A stretch of DNA of 64,000 nt from Bdellovibrionia bacterium (GCA_030424715.1 JAUHWH010000001.1:744001-808000), one strand, 5' to 3'. Numbered from the stretch's first letter, positions 9,365 through 16,622 are shown. The notes: generated from the sequence alone by a model not told the origin. Numbers and translations are program-made.

Positions 9365-9514
9365 ACCTGGATCCTTTTAAGGTGGTGACGTTGGGTTAGA
9401 CATCGGCTGCTGAGATGATGGTTTTATAAAACAAGCGACATTCTTAAAACACTGAAATCACTTGATTTTTATTAGCAAAGGGGACCACTGATTCTTTGCA
9501 CTGGACAGCAAACC

Positions 9515-9528
9515 CGCACGCCTGGAAC
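9515..9528 (+). repeat. Att-like copy of the tRNA-Ser anticodon arm, left side of island
   Basis: CGCACGCCTGGAAC is identical to 11687-11700 in tRNA-Ser (anticodon stem 5' side plus the whole 7-nt loop CTGGAAC). Similarity stops on both sides. The right border copy (14198) begins exactly at CTGGAAC, so the loop is the only part shared by all three copies, as expected for a tyrosine-recombinase crossover core. A chance match cannot be excluded. Confidence 0.5.
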
Positions 9529-9639
9529 TCCCTTGATAGGGACTCTACTAAAGTCGTAAGTAAATATTTTTTTATAATTTTAATAACATAGATGTGGCTC
9601 CTCTCTTGGTTGTTCAAGGGTTTTAATAGTTCTTAAGGG

Positions 9640-9664
9640 GTGTCATATTTCACAAATGTGACAC
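9640..9664. promoter_or_regulatory. 11-bp inverted repeat upstream of secreted-protein gene
   Basis: GTGTCATATTT (9640-9650), CAC, AAATGTGACAC (9654-9664). The arms pair over 11 positions with one T-G wobble. It lies 53 bp before the first possible start of the next gene, with no T-run, which fits an operator for a dimeric regulator better than a terminator. It is not a clean Crp or Fnr site. Confidence 0.45.
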
Positions 9665-9716
9665 ATCAAGCGAGGGCTATCATAGACTTTCGCACAGTAG
9701 CTTATTGTGAAATCCA

Positions 9717-10835
9717 GTGAGAAAATTACTCATGGAAAAAGTAATAGTTTTTATAGCTTCAATCGTTTTATTACCATTTATATCATCTGCAGAAGCCACA
9801 AGGCCTGGTGCTGCCACAGCCCCTGATAGAGCTCAAACGACAGGTGTTTTTTCAAACCATCTTGGATGTATGAATCGAGTCTACCCCCCTATCGCAAGAA
9901 GACTTAATTTAGACATAGAGGAAGGAGGTACTCCAGAGACGGACACCTCTATTTTCTATGGTAGTAATTCTGGTACTGGAGGATTTTTTACAATACGACC
10001 TAACATGGCCACCTTTGATAATGTGCCTTTGTACTCTGGGGGCCAAGGTTTGCCAGGTTATCCATTATCTTACACCGATGGGAATGGCGGTGAGTATGTT
10101 TCACACTATTATGTTGAAGATGGAAGAGGTCGTTCATCAAGTCTCGGTTATCCTGCTGGTAATATGAAAGAAAACAATCCAGGAGTTCCATTCTATCCAC
10201 TTGGTGAGCGTCGAAGTCGAGTCGATAATTCGGTAGCAATTGGAGCGATTGCGAGTGAACTTGTCCCTGCAATAGAGGGAATGCCTAATTCTATAAACGA
10301 ATTTCTACGTTACCTACAAGAATCCCGAAGTTTGAGAGAAGGAGATAGGGAAAGGTATATTGGAAGAGCTAGGGAAGCGCTTTGCGTTTGTATGCAGACC
10401 AATGAGCCCTCAATCGTTCAAGCAGCTAGAGGCGCAGCAAATCAATTGAATATTAACGACGATGAGATGTTGGGCTGTCAGGAACCTCTCGTTTCCGAGT
10501 TTAACTTTTTTAACTATATCATGACTCATTTAGTTCCCCAGGCTCAAGCTAAACATGGAAAAAATAGAAGAGTAGCATCCAAAAAAGAAGCTAAATTCGA
10601 GATAAAGCCCTCCGACCCACCGTTATCTGTTCGTCTTATAAGAAAAAAAGATAAGATTCATTTGAAAGTCTGTGGAATGATTAGCCGTTCTATTTACGAT
10701 GTGAAATCACAGAGGTTAATATCGCAAAAAAAATCCTGTAGTAAAAAAGAAATGTCTACGGGAGGAAGAATTGCTAATCTTGAAAAATGGGTGGCTAGAA
10801 TTACAGACGATAAGATTATGATAAAATCTAAATAA
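9717..10835 (+). CDS. Secreted protein of unknown function (island)
   Basis: Not recognised. 372 aa from GTG at 9717, or 367 aa from ATG at 9732; neither has a strong ribosome site. The N-terminus is a signal peptide (basic residues, hydrophobic VIVFIASIVLLPFI, then SSAEA as a likely cleavage site). The mature part starts Gly/Pro/Ser-rich, has scattered cysteines (including CVCM and LGCQEP) and a Lys-rich C-terminal third (about 280-372). Codon choice is strongly AT-rich compared with genes before 9.4 kb, consistent with acquired DNA. A palindrome precedes it and recombinase debris follows. Confidence 0.6.
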   Translation: MRKLLMEKVIVFIASIVLLPFISSAEATRPGAATAPDRAQTTGVFSNHLGCMNRVYPPIARRLNLDIEEGGTPETDTSIFYGSNSGTGGFFTIRPNMATFDNVPLYSGGQGLPGYPLSYTDGNGGEYVSHYYVEDGRGRSSSLGYPAGNMKENNPGVPFYPLGERRSRVDNSVAIGAIASELVPAIEGMPNSINEFLRYLQESRSLREGDRERYIGRAREALCVCMQTNEPSIVQAARGAANQLNINDDEMLGCQEPLVSEFNFFNYIMTHLVPQAQAKHGKNRRVASKKEAKFEIKPSDPPLSVRLIRKKDKIHLKVCGMISRSIYDVKSQRLISQKKSCSKKEMSTGGRIANLEKWVARITDDKIMIKSK

Positions 10836-10878
10836 TATTTTTAGGTAAACATAATGGTCCTTTTGTTTAACAAGCCAT

Positions 10879-11160
10879 TCAATCGACCTTTTTAAGATAG
10901 ATGGCTTTCGATACCAGGCTAGACAATTCCCTCTGCTTATTCTCTATTGAGTCCACATAAATCTGAAGAGTCTCAAGCTTTGAGTGACAACTGAATTTCA
11001 GCACTTCTCTAAGGTTGATGTTATTTTTCTGAGCTTCATTGACAGCCACAGTTACGGAGCTATGGCGAAAACTATGAGGATGAATAGCAACATTGTTATC
11101 CTCTCCCAATTTCTTGATGATTTTATATATTCCATATCGAGTGATACGCTGGCTATCCGA
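10879..11160 (-). pseudogene. Tyrosine recombinase, C-terminal fragment (minus strand)
   Basis: The in-frame segment runs from 11160 to the stop at 10879, with a TGA immediately upstream. It shows the catalytic HSFRHS box, then SCHSKLETLQIYVDS, where CHS replaces the usual GHS and Y is the nucleophile position. About 93 residues remain; the SAM-like DNA-binding domain and the first catalytic Arg are missing, so it cannot act as a complete integrase. Its broken end abuts a second recombinase fragment in the opposite orientation. Confidence 0.72.
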
Positions 11161-11165
11161 TCAAG

Positions 11166-11572
11166 GGACCTATGATAGAAAAACAAGAAAGTTTAAAAAT
11201 CATCCCAAACGTGGCAAAAGGTTAAAAATGTATATCCCTGATGAACTTTTTAATATGCTTGGTGCTAAAACCAGAGTCTCTGATGAGGACTTTGTTGTTA
11301 AGTCACCACGGTCCAATTATTTGTCTTATGATGGGTATTACCGAGCTTTAAAACGCTATTGTCGAGAGCTTGGGATTACTAAAATTGGAACTCATGGATT
11401 GAGGCATTCAACATCAGAACTGTATACGAAGTTCGGTGCAAGTCGTGATGACCTCCGTATTTTATTTGGTCATTCTAATAGCAAAGTGACTGATATTTAC
11501 ATCCATGACAAAGGTCAAAGATTGGCTGCAGTAGCGGATAATATTAGTCTACTTGGATGCGCTGGTTCATAG
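11166..11572 (+). pseudogene. Tyrosine recombinase, C-terminal fragment (plus strand)
   Basis: Recombinase-like sequence begins at about 11166 (TYDRKTRKFKNHPKRGKRLK, the beta-hairpin with the catalytic Lys region) and runs to the stop at 11572. It has HGLRHS with the H-x-x-R box and LFGHSNSKVTDIYIH with the late His and Tyr nucleophile. The core-binding domain and first catalytic Arg are absent. The open frame extends left to 11093, but those residues read through the antisense of the other fragment. Its 3' end points at tRNA-Ser 90 bp away, the usual integrase/tRNA arrangement. Confidence 0.75.
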
Positions 11573-11587
11573 CTGTTTCTAGTTGAT

Positions 11588-11609
11588 ATGTTCCACAAAA
11601 TGTTCCACA
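11588..11609 (+). repeat. Two direct copies of ATGTTCCACA
   Basis: ATGTTCCACA at 11588-11597 and again at 11600-11609, a 12-bp period, between the recombinase relic and tRNA-Ser. Direct repeats of this size beside an att site could be integrase arm-binding sites (inference). Confidence 0.4.
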
Positions 11610-11661
11610 GTGACGATTTTGGAGGCTACTCAAGCCTCTAAGTATTTTAAATCATTATAGC

Positions 11662-11752
11662 GGAGAGGTGGCAGAGTGGTTGAATGCGCACGCCTGGAAC
11701 GCGTGTAGGCGTTAATAGCGTCTCGAGAGTTCGAATCTCTCTCTCTCCGCCA
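11662..11752 (+). tRNA. tRNA-Ser (anticodon GGA)
   Basis: 91 nt including an encoded CCA. Acceptor GGAGAGG (11662-11668) pairs with TCTCTCC (11742-11748), discriminator G, then CCA. Anticodon stem CACGC/GCGTG encloses the loop CTGGAAC with anticodon GGA (11696-11698). A long variable arm (about TAGGCGTTAATAGCGTCTC) marks it as class II serine. T stem GAGAG/CTCTC holds the loop TTCGAAT. It reads UCC and UCU codons. Its 3' half is duplicated at 14198, so it is the integration site of a mobile element. Confidence 0.96.
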
Positions 11753-11833
11753 GTCCTTTTTTCTTTAGTTATTCCAGACCTTTAAACAATAAAGAAAGCT
11801 TTGTGAGCCAGACGGTAAATAATTAAATTTTTT

Positions 11834-11867
11834 GCAACCTTTCACTAACTTGTTACAAGTACTCTAT
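11834..11867 (+). promoter_or_regulatory. Possible ECF-type promoter before the sigma gene
   Basis: GCAACCTTT (11834-11842) resembles the AAC-containing -35 boxes recognised by ECF sigma factors, and a plausible -10 zone lies at about 11857-11863, right before the ATG at 11868. This would suggest autoregulation and a very short leader. It is inference from one site: no second copy was seen before the other island genes. Confidence 0.35.
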
Positions 11868-12395
11868 ATGGGTGCATCTTTAGATTGGGACAACATAGTT
11901 GATAGTCTTGGGCCGAAGCTTTACCGTTATTTTGGTGCTCGGTTTGGTGATGCTATTGCTGATGACTTAACTCAAGAAACTCTGGTTCGTCTCGTTACCA
12001 AATTCAATCAAGGTGGCTTTGATGATTCTAAAGGTACTATTGAGATGTTTGCCTTTGGTATTGCTCGTTTTGTTCGTCTTGAAGAGTTAAAGCGATTTCC
12101 AAGTGCTCCGGTATTCGAAATTGATGATTCAAAAACTGCAGATTCAAGCTGCGCCATTGAGAATTTTGAATATGCCAGCGACATCTATTTACTAAGAAAG
12201 GGTGTTGCTTCTCTCTCTGAACCTGAACAAGAAATCATATTATTGATGGTGGATCATGAGTGGGGACTTCAAAAAATCTCTGAGCACATGGAAATGCCTC
12301 TTGGTACAGTAAAGAGTCATATTCACAGAGCCAAAAAGAATATTTCAAGTTTTATGAATGAAAAAGTGGGAGAGTCTTATGGACGACTTAGATAA
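11868..12395 (+). CDS. ECF-like RNA polymerase sigma factor (island)
   Basis: 175 aa from ATG at 11868; the upstream TTG at 11832 lies on the putative promoter box. Region 2 is seen in YFGARFGDAIADDLTQETLVRL (about 18-40), with the DDLTQET core typical of ECF factors. Region 4 is LSEPEQEIILL followed by the helix-turn-helix ISEHMEMPLGTVKSHIHRAKK (about 142-162). There is no region 1 or 3. It would direct polymerase to a small regulon, most simply its own operon. The next gene overlaps its 3' end by 17 bp and encodes a one-span membrane protein, matching the sigma/anti-sigma arrangement. It lies directly after tRNA-Ser inside the att-bounded segment. Confidence 0.87.
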   Translation: MGASLDWDNIVDSLGPKLYRYFGARFGDAIADDLTQETLVRLVTKFNQGGFDDSKGTIEMFAFGIARFVRLEELKRFPSAPVFEIDDSKTADSSCAIENFEYASDIYLLRKGVASLSEPEQEIILLMVDHEWGLQKISEHMEMPLGTVKSHIHRAKKNISSFMNEKVGESYGRLR

Positions 12396-12657
12396 ATTTT
12401 TAGAAAAATCTAGAGAAAAGAAGCCCTCAGAATTTCAAATGAAAAAATGGAAGAGCGCCGTTCAACAACAGAAAAAAGATAAATTATCAAAACGAAATAA
12501 CTCATCAAACGTCAGGTACTGGACTCAGATGACAGCTGCTGTACTGGTTGGCATTGTCGTGGGTGGACTTCTATTCGGGGATTTAGAGCAAGATGAAAAA
12601 AAACAAAAAATTGCATACGAAGATGCAACCATCGAGGTTGTTTACACCAAGTTGTAG
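12379..12657 (+). CDS. Putative single-span anti-sigma factor (island)
   Basis: 92 aa from ATG at 12379, preceded by GGGAGAG; an earlier in-frame ATG at 12358 has no such site. The charged N-terminal part (about residues 1-48) would be cytoplasmic. One transmembrane helix (MTAAVLVGIVVGGLLFG, near 51-67) follows, then about 22 periplasmic residues. No zinc-binding HxxxCxxC motif is present. Position and topology, not sequence similarity, suggest that it holds the preceding sigma factor at the membrane. The 17-bp overlap indicates translational coupling. Confidence 0.6.
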   Translation: MDDLDKFLEKSREKKPSEFQMKKWKSAVQQQKKDKLSKRNNSSNVRYWTQMTAAVLVGIVVGGLLFGDLEQDEKKQKIAYEDATIEVVYTKL

Positions 12658-12696
12658 TAAGAGCGCTCTGTTTAAATGTAAACAACAGGAGAAAAA

Positions 12697-13575
12697 ATGA
12701 AAACGATTCTAATTCTAACCGTTCTATTATTAGGCGCCCAAGCCTGGGCTGATTCTCGATCCAATGATTTTGGCAGCCATAGTGGGGAGGTCAAAAACTT
12801 AACTAATCAAAAATTAAGAGAGCAACTTGTAATAGAAGGTAATATATATGTTTTAAATGGATCGGGTGAAAAGCTCCTGTTCGAAGCCCGTGAAGAGCGA
12901 ACCTGGAAATTCGCCAAAGATGGTGATCTGCTAAGTCATTGGTCTTTTAAGGCAGATAAAGTCGAGCCAATTGCTCTAAAGCATCGATGGAAATTAGGAA
13001 ATGATGGACGACTTCATGTCGATATTAAACAGTATTCATCAATGGAGAAGGACCCTTCGGATAAAGACCCTAAAGTGGGTAAACTTGTTAAAGAAAAGAA
13101 ATTTGTTCTTTCGAATTTTGAGCCTATCACGTGGAAAGTACGTCAAACTAAAGAGGAAACAGTGGTGGTAAGACTAACTCCTCGTCTGATCAGAAAACAA
13201 GAAGCGCAACAGGTGGGGCGAATTCCAATTAGTGGAAAGAATATGATCATGGCTGATAACAAAGGTTTTGTTTGGACTCCAGATGCGACTTTTAGTGGTC
13301 AATTTGTATCATTGAAAACCAACCGAGGCACAGTTCACTTGAGTTACCAAAAATTTAGTGGCGCAAAAGAATTAGGAACCGCGAGTGAGAATAAAATGAG
13401 AGTAAACTTAGGTAAAAAACATTATCTAAACCTAATTAGCACAGCTCCACTTTTACCCCATGGTCTGGAGGCCAAAGTCTACGGTAAAGTTGATTTAAGC
13501 TCCAAGGCACAGCCTGGATCTACTCATATTATTTCAAGTGACCAAGAAAAAGAATTTCTATCATCAATAAAATAG
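12697..13575 (+). CDS. Secreted protein of unknown function in sigma-factor operon
   Basis: Not recognised. 292 aa from ATG with an AGGAG site 6 nt upstream. A clear signal peptide (MKTILILTVLLLGAQAWA) is cleaved near residue 18. The mature protein has no cysteines and no further membrane segment; its alternating hydrophobic/polar stretches suggest a beta-rich periplasmic or surface protein. It follows the anti-sigma candidate by 39 bp and precedes the repeat lipoprotein by 21 bp, so all four genes look cotranscribed. It may be a structural or signal-sensing partner of the repeat lipoprotein (inference). Confidence 0.6.
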   Translation: MKTILILTVLLLGAQAWADSRSNDFGSHSGEVKNLTNQKLREQLVIEGNIYVLNGSGEKLLFEAREERTWKFAKDGDLLSHWSFKADKVEPIALKHRWKLGNDGRLHVDIKQYSSMEKDPSDKDPKVGKLVKEKKFVLSNFEPITWKVRQTKEETVVVRLTPRLIRKQEAQQVGRIPISGKNMIMADNKGFVWTPDATFSGQFVSLKTNRGTVHLSYQKFSGAKELGTASENKMRVNLGKKHYLNLISTAPLLPHGLEAKVYGKVDLSSKAQPGSTHIISSDQEKEFLSSIK

Positions 13576-13596
13576 AACTTTTAATTACGGGGAAAA

Positions 13597-14028
13597 ATGC
13601 GTCATATATTTAGATTAATTTGTTTTTTTGTTGTTGGTTGTTCAATTGCTTCGAAGAAAAGCCCGACCCAATCTGAGCAAACAAACCTAAAGATTTCAAT
13701 AGAGAAAAAGCTGAGCAAAATTGTTGAAACTGCTACCGCTTGTTTTTCTTGTGAAGGCAGCACCAACCCTGGTGGGCCATGCTACTCGGGGCCCGGCGGA
13801 GCTATTTCAACGAGTCCCAGTGGAGCCTGTTATGGTGGACCCGGCGGTAATTTGTACGCCGGTCCTGGCGGTAATCTTTATTCTGGCCCTAGTGGAAATT
13901 GTCACTCAGGACCGGGCGGAAACTGTTACGCAGGTCCTGGTGGGAATTGTGCAAATGGCATCGAAAATGATGATTGCCCCAAAATTTGCGGTGTTTGTTC
14001 AATGAACCTTCTTAGAAAAAAGAAGTAA
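13597..14028 (+). CDS. Cys/Gly-rich GPGG-repeat lipoprotein (island)
   Basis: 143 aa. The N-terminus (MRHIFRLICFFVVGCS) has a lipobox-like VVGC, predicting a lipid-anchored Cys at residue 15. Residues about 46-118 are a tandem octapeptide array of the form G-P-G/S-G-N/A-C/L-Y-A/S, with about eight units; six or so carry Cys or Leu at the same place. Extra cysteines flank it (CFSC before; CPKICGVC near the C-terminus), about twelve in all. Regular Cys spacing suggests disulfide cross-linking or metal binding on the cell surface. Last gene of the sigma-factor operon; function unknown. Confidence 0.65.
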   Translation: MRHIFRLICFFVVGCSIASKKSPTQSEQTNLKISIEKKLSKIVETATACFSCEGSTNPGGPCYSGPGGAISTSPSGACYGGPGGNLYAGPGGNLYSGPSGNCHSGPGGNCYAGPGGNCANGIENDDCPKICGVCSMNLLRKKK

Positions 14029-14034
14029 TGTGAG

Positions 14035-14066
14035 TTTGGGAAACTTTTGGGAAACTTTTGGGAAAC
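14035..14066 (+). repeat. Three TTTGGGAAAC repeats on an 11-bp period
   Basis: Copies at 14035-14044, 14046-14055 and 14057-14066, each one helical turn apart, so all face the same side of the DNA. They lie just after the repeat lipoprotein and about 130 bp before the right border, consistent with integrase arm-type or regulatory protein sites (inference). Confidence 0.5.
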
Positions 14067-14197
14067 CACGAACCCAAAATGACCACCACTACCCGAAAAC
14101 AACCAAAAAGAAGAAACGTGGACAACCGATTAAAATTATTTAATTGATTAGAAAATTCGGGGGTTTATACGAGCCCTCGAAAACCGCCGGTTGTGGA

Positions 14198-14254
14198 CTG
14201 GAACGCGTGTAGGCGTTAATAGCGTCTCGAGAGTTCGACTCTCTTTCTCCGCCA
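14198..14254 (+). repeat. Right border: duplicated 3' half of tRNA-Ser
   Basis: 41 bp (14198-14238) are identical to 11694-11734 of tRNA-Ser, from the anticodon loop into the T loop. The remaining acceptor part (to GCCA, 14254) is also present but 2 nt shorter, so this copy could not complete a normal acceptor stem. This is the displaced original 3' end expected when an element integrates into a tRNA gene. Ordinary chromosomal sequence resumes right after it. Confidence 0.88.
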
Positions 14255-14269
14255 ATTCATTGGTTACCG

Positions 14270-15256
14270 CTAGACTTCGTTTTTTCCCGCATGAATAAAG
14301 GTGACTGGCTCCTGAAAAGTTTTTAGGTGAAGGTCTCGTTGAGGGAACGGGATTTCGATGCCGTTGTCTTTAAACTTCTGCCAAATACTAAACAAAACAT
14401 CACTCTTGGGTTGAAACCGACCTTGTTTAACGTCTGAAACCCAAAAGTGTAGGAGAAAGTCGACCGAGCTGTCGCCAAAGCTGGTGAGAAAACAGTTGGG
14501 GTGGGGGTCTTTAATGGTGCCTGGATATTCGTTGGCAGCCTCTAGAATGAGCCCATGGGCTTTGTTGATGTCTGAGCCGTAGGATACTCCAACTTCAATA
14601 TCGACTCTTCCGGCAGTGTTGCTCAAGGTGTAGTTGACCACTTTGTTGGTCATCATGTCTTCATTGGGGACGATGATCTCTTTGGAATCAAAGGTTTCAA
14701 GCAACGTATAACGAGCGCTGATCCTTCTGACGAACCCCATAGTTCCATCGCCCAATTCAATGAGGTCTCCGAGGTCGATGGTCTTTTCTGACAACAGGAT
14801 CATCCCACTCACAAAATTAGAGGCCGTTTTCTGCAAACCAAAACCTAAACCGATCCCGATGGCACCACCAAAAACCGAAAACACTGTTAGATCTATGCCG
14901 ATTATTCGTAAAACAATGAGTAAGGCGACAAAGTAAAGAGCCATTTGGGCAATCTTAGTAAACAGCACTCGGGTGGCGTTGCGCATGCGGCGGATTTTGA
15001 AAATACGATTTTCAATAAATGAAGAAATAATAGCTGTGATCCAAATAGAGGTGAGGACCAAAAGGAAGCTTGAGAATAAACTGTATAGGCTAAGCTTATA
15101 GGTCCCGACCTTAAAGGTGAATTCGTCACTTCCGAGATAAGACTCGAGAACCTGCAGATGTCCAAAAAAGATGGAATAAACGAATAAGGACAACAGACCC
15201 AAAAACAAAAATTTTCCGGTGGTCGAGCTCGGCTTCATAAAATTTGGAATATTCAT
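14270..15256 (-). CDS. MscS-family mechanosensitive channel
   Basis: 328 aa, somewhat longer than E. coli MscS. Three transmembrane segments precede the pore helix, seen as VFGGAIGIGLGFGLQKTASNF (about 130-150) with the small-residue packing of MscS TM3. It is followed by the beta domain (LGDLIELGDGTMGFVRRISARYTLLE) and EIIVPNEDMM, then the alpha/beta C-terminal vestibule. It releases small solutes when membrane tension rises. It is the first gene to the right of the island border, on the opposite strand, and looks unaffected by the insertion. Confidence 0.92.
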   Translation of the reverse strand: MNIPNFMKPSSTTGKFLFLGLLSLFVYSIFFGHLQVLESYLGSDEFTFKVGTYKLSLYSLFSSFLLVLTSIWITAIISSFIENRIFKIRRMRNATRVLFTKIAQMALYFVALLIVLRIIGIDLTVFSVFGGAIGIGLGFGLQKTASNFVSGMILLSEKTIDLGDLIELGDGTMGFVRRISARYTLLETFDSKEIIVPNEDMMTNKVVNYTLSNTAGRVDIEVGVSYGSDINKAHGLILEAANEYPGTIKDPHPNCFLTSFGDSSVDFLLHFWVSDVKQGRFQPKSDVLFSIWQKFKDNGIEIPFPQRDLHLKTFQEPVTFIHAGKNEV

Positions 15257-15546
15257 AGGACTCGATCATAGTTGAAAGTGGTTGGGTTGGGTTACCCTTA
15301 TTGGAAATTAATGCTCGGCGCAAATTGGTGGGAGACGGAGAGCTTGCGAGCGAGCCGATGTTGTTCAATTTTTCTCCGCAGGCGCCCCTCTTCGCTGCAA
15401 GGTCGAGTGGGGTTGGCTTTCATCTAAGCTGTTCTATGGATTGCGGATGTGATTTTCGCTTTTTGGATGCGAAGTATCGTTTGGTTGGGACAGACAGAAG
15501 CAATGGTTTCTCATCGAAAGGGGAAAACCAAATAAGCGTTTTCTTT

Positions 15547-16293
15547 TCAAGAATTCATTAAGACCTGAATCTTTTCTAGCAAATATTCGCTAGTCAGTCC
15601 TTGGTCCACAGCACAGCTTGCGACGTAGTCGGGCTCCGTGGCGATAGTGATTAGACCAGCATTAGTGGCTAGTTTTTGAAAGACCTCCGGGGTTTCCGGG
15701 GCCACGGATCGGAAGGTGTTAAAATAGTCCAAATCGATATCGAGGATATAGGGAGAAGAGAGCAAGCCGGGTTCTTTGGCTTGATTCAACAGTTCTTCGA
15801 AGGCGGCGAGAGCCTGAGATAGAAACGACGATTCCAGAACGCAGTCGTGATCGGGTGTAAGGCCCCCACAAGCCGATGTGCTTTCCGGGACGGGATGGCA
15901 GGCGATCTTGTGTTCATTGTAAATGGCCAAGTCAGTGAGGGCGGCATTGTGGGCAATCACAAAAGCTGAGGATAGGATGTTGGACTTTATGGCCGCCACA
16001 ATATGTTCATCGTTGTTGAGCTTGGCCACGGCCGCTTCAACAGTTGTCGGGTTAGAAGAGTCGATGGCTTGTATCAAAGTCTCTTGTTGAGCGTCGAACT
16101 GGCTGGTGGAAATATCTTTGCCATGGGTTTTGGCAATCCAGCGACGAAAGGGTCGCGAGGTGTCTGTATGGTGGTCGAGAGTGATAAGCCGTGGAGGGTG
16201 GTCCAACCCAGCTCTGTAAGCAGCCCAGGCAGGAAGAACCTTATGGTGACTGTCGACGGTGTAAATGGAACCTTGTAAAGGGGTGTTGGACAT
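15547..16293 (-). CDS. UPF0489 family protein (arginase-like fold suspected)
   Basis: 248 aa. Early residues VDSHHKVLPAW and ITLDHHTDT, and the later motif YILDIDLDYF (about 187-196), are characteristic of UPF0489, a family of uncharacterised proteins. The His/Asp-rich motifs resemble metal ligands of arginase/deacetylase-like hydrolases, so a metal-dependent hydrolase is plausible. It starts 17 bp after the tautomerase gene, which suggests a two-gene transcript. Family recognition is fairly firm; biochemical role unknown. Confidence 0.75.
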   Translation of the reverse strand: MSNTPLQGSIYTVDSHHKVLPAWAAYRAGLDHPPRLITLDHHTDTSRPFRRWIAKTHGKDISTSQFDAQQETLIQAIDSSNPTTVEAAVAKLNNDEHIVAAIKSNILSSAFVIAHNAALTDLAIYNEHKIACHPVPESTSACGGLTPDHDCVLESSFLSQALAAFEELLNQAKEPGLLSSPYILDIDLDYFNTFRSVAPETPEVFQKLATNAGLITIATEPDYVASCAVDQGLTSEYLLEKIQVLMNS

Positions 16294-16310
16294 ATCGTTT
16301 CGGGCTAGCG

Positions 16311-16622
16311 CTATTTTTTGTAAACGCCGAGGTCCACAATTTCCACCGAGAGGGTTCCTTCACTGATCAAGCCTTTGGCTCGTTCATAGAGGTTCGCGGC
16401 GATTTGCTCTTTTAAGGTGGGGCTGCGACCAGGCAATAGTTTTAAGGTGATGGCCGTGTGCTCGTTATCGTTCTGTTCGCCGGCCTGTGAAAATGCGGGT
16501 GTGTAACATCGGGTTTTCACCGCCGCCATTGAGACCGTTTCTTGTTCACCCACAAGGTGATGCAGGTCTTTTACAACATCAGAAGAAAGGGCTTGGGAAC
16601 TCTCGATAATTAAATGGGGCAT
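16311..16622 (-). CDS. 5-carboxymethyl-2-hydroxymuconate isomerase-like tautomerase
   Basis: 103 aa from the ATG at 16622, which is preceded by GAGGA 8 nt upstream; the longer frame to 16733 adds a non-homologous basic tail. The start PHLIIESS gives the N-terminal proline (after Met removal) that is the catalytic base of the tautomerase superfamily, and the length and C-terminal helix fit the CHMI family. CHMI acts in homoprotocatechuate breakdown, but no other gene of that pathway is nearby, so the true substrate is open. Confidence 0.76.
   Translation of the reverse strand: MPHLIIESSQALSSDVVKDLHHLVGEQETVSMAAVKTRCYTPAFSQAGEQNDNEHTAITLKLLPGRSPTLKEQIAANLYERAKGLISEGTLSVEIVDLGVYKK

Larger units (their letters stand above)
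9365..9731. other. Gene-free left border of the AT-rich island
   Basis: No supported gene in about 350 bp. Base composition drops to clearly AT-rich from about 9420. The stretch contains the att-like 14-mer at 9515-9528, a TCCCttgataGGGA mini-hairpin directly after it, and the dyad at 9640-9664. A promoter for the next gene probably lies between 9640 and 9715, but no consensus boxes stand out. Confidence 0.6.

Noticed and set aside
15126-15561. Two short frames around the gap 15257-15546
   Set aside because: One is antisense or out of frame with MscS and the other lacks a start signal. The 290-bp gap seems non-coding.
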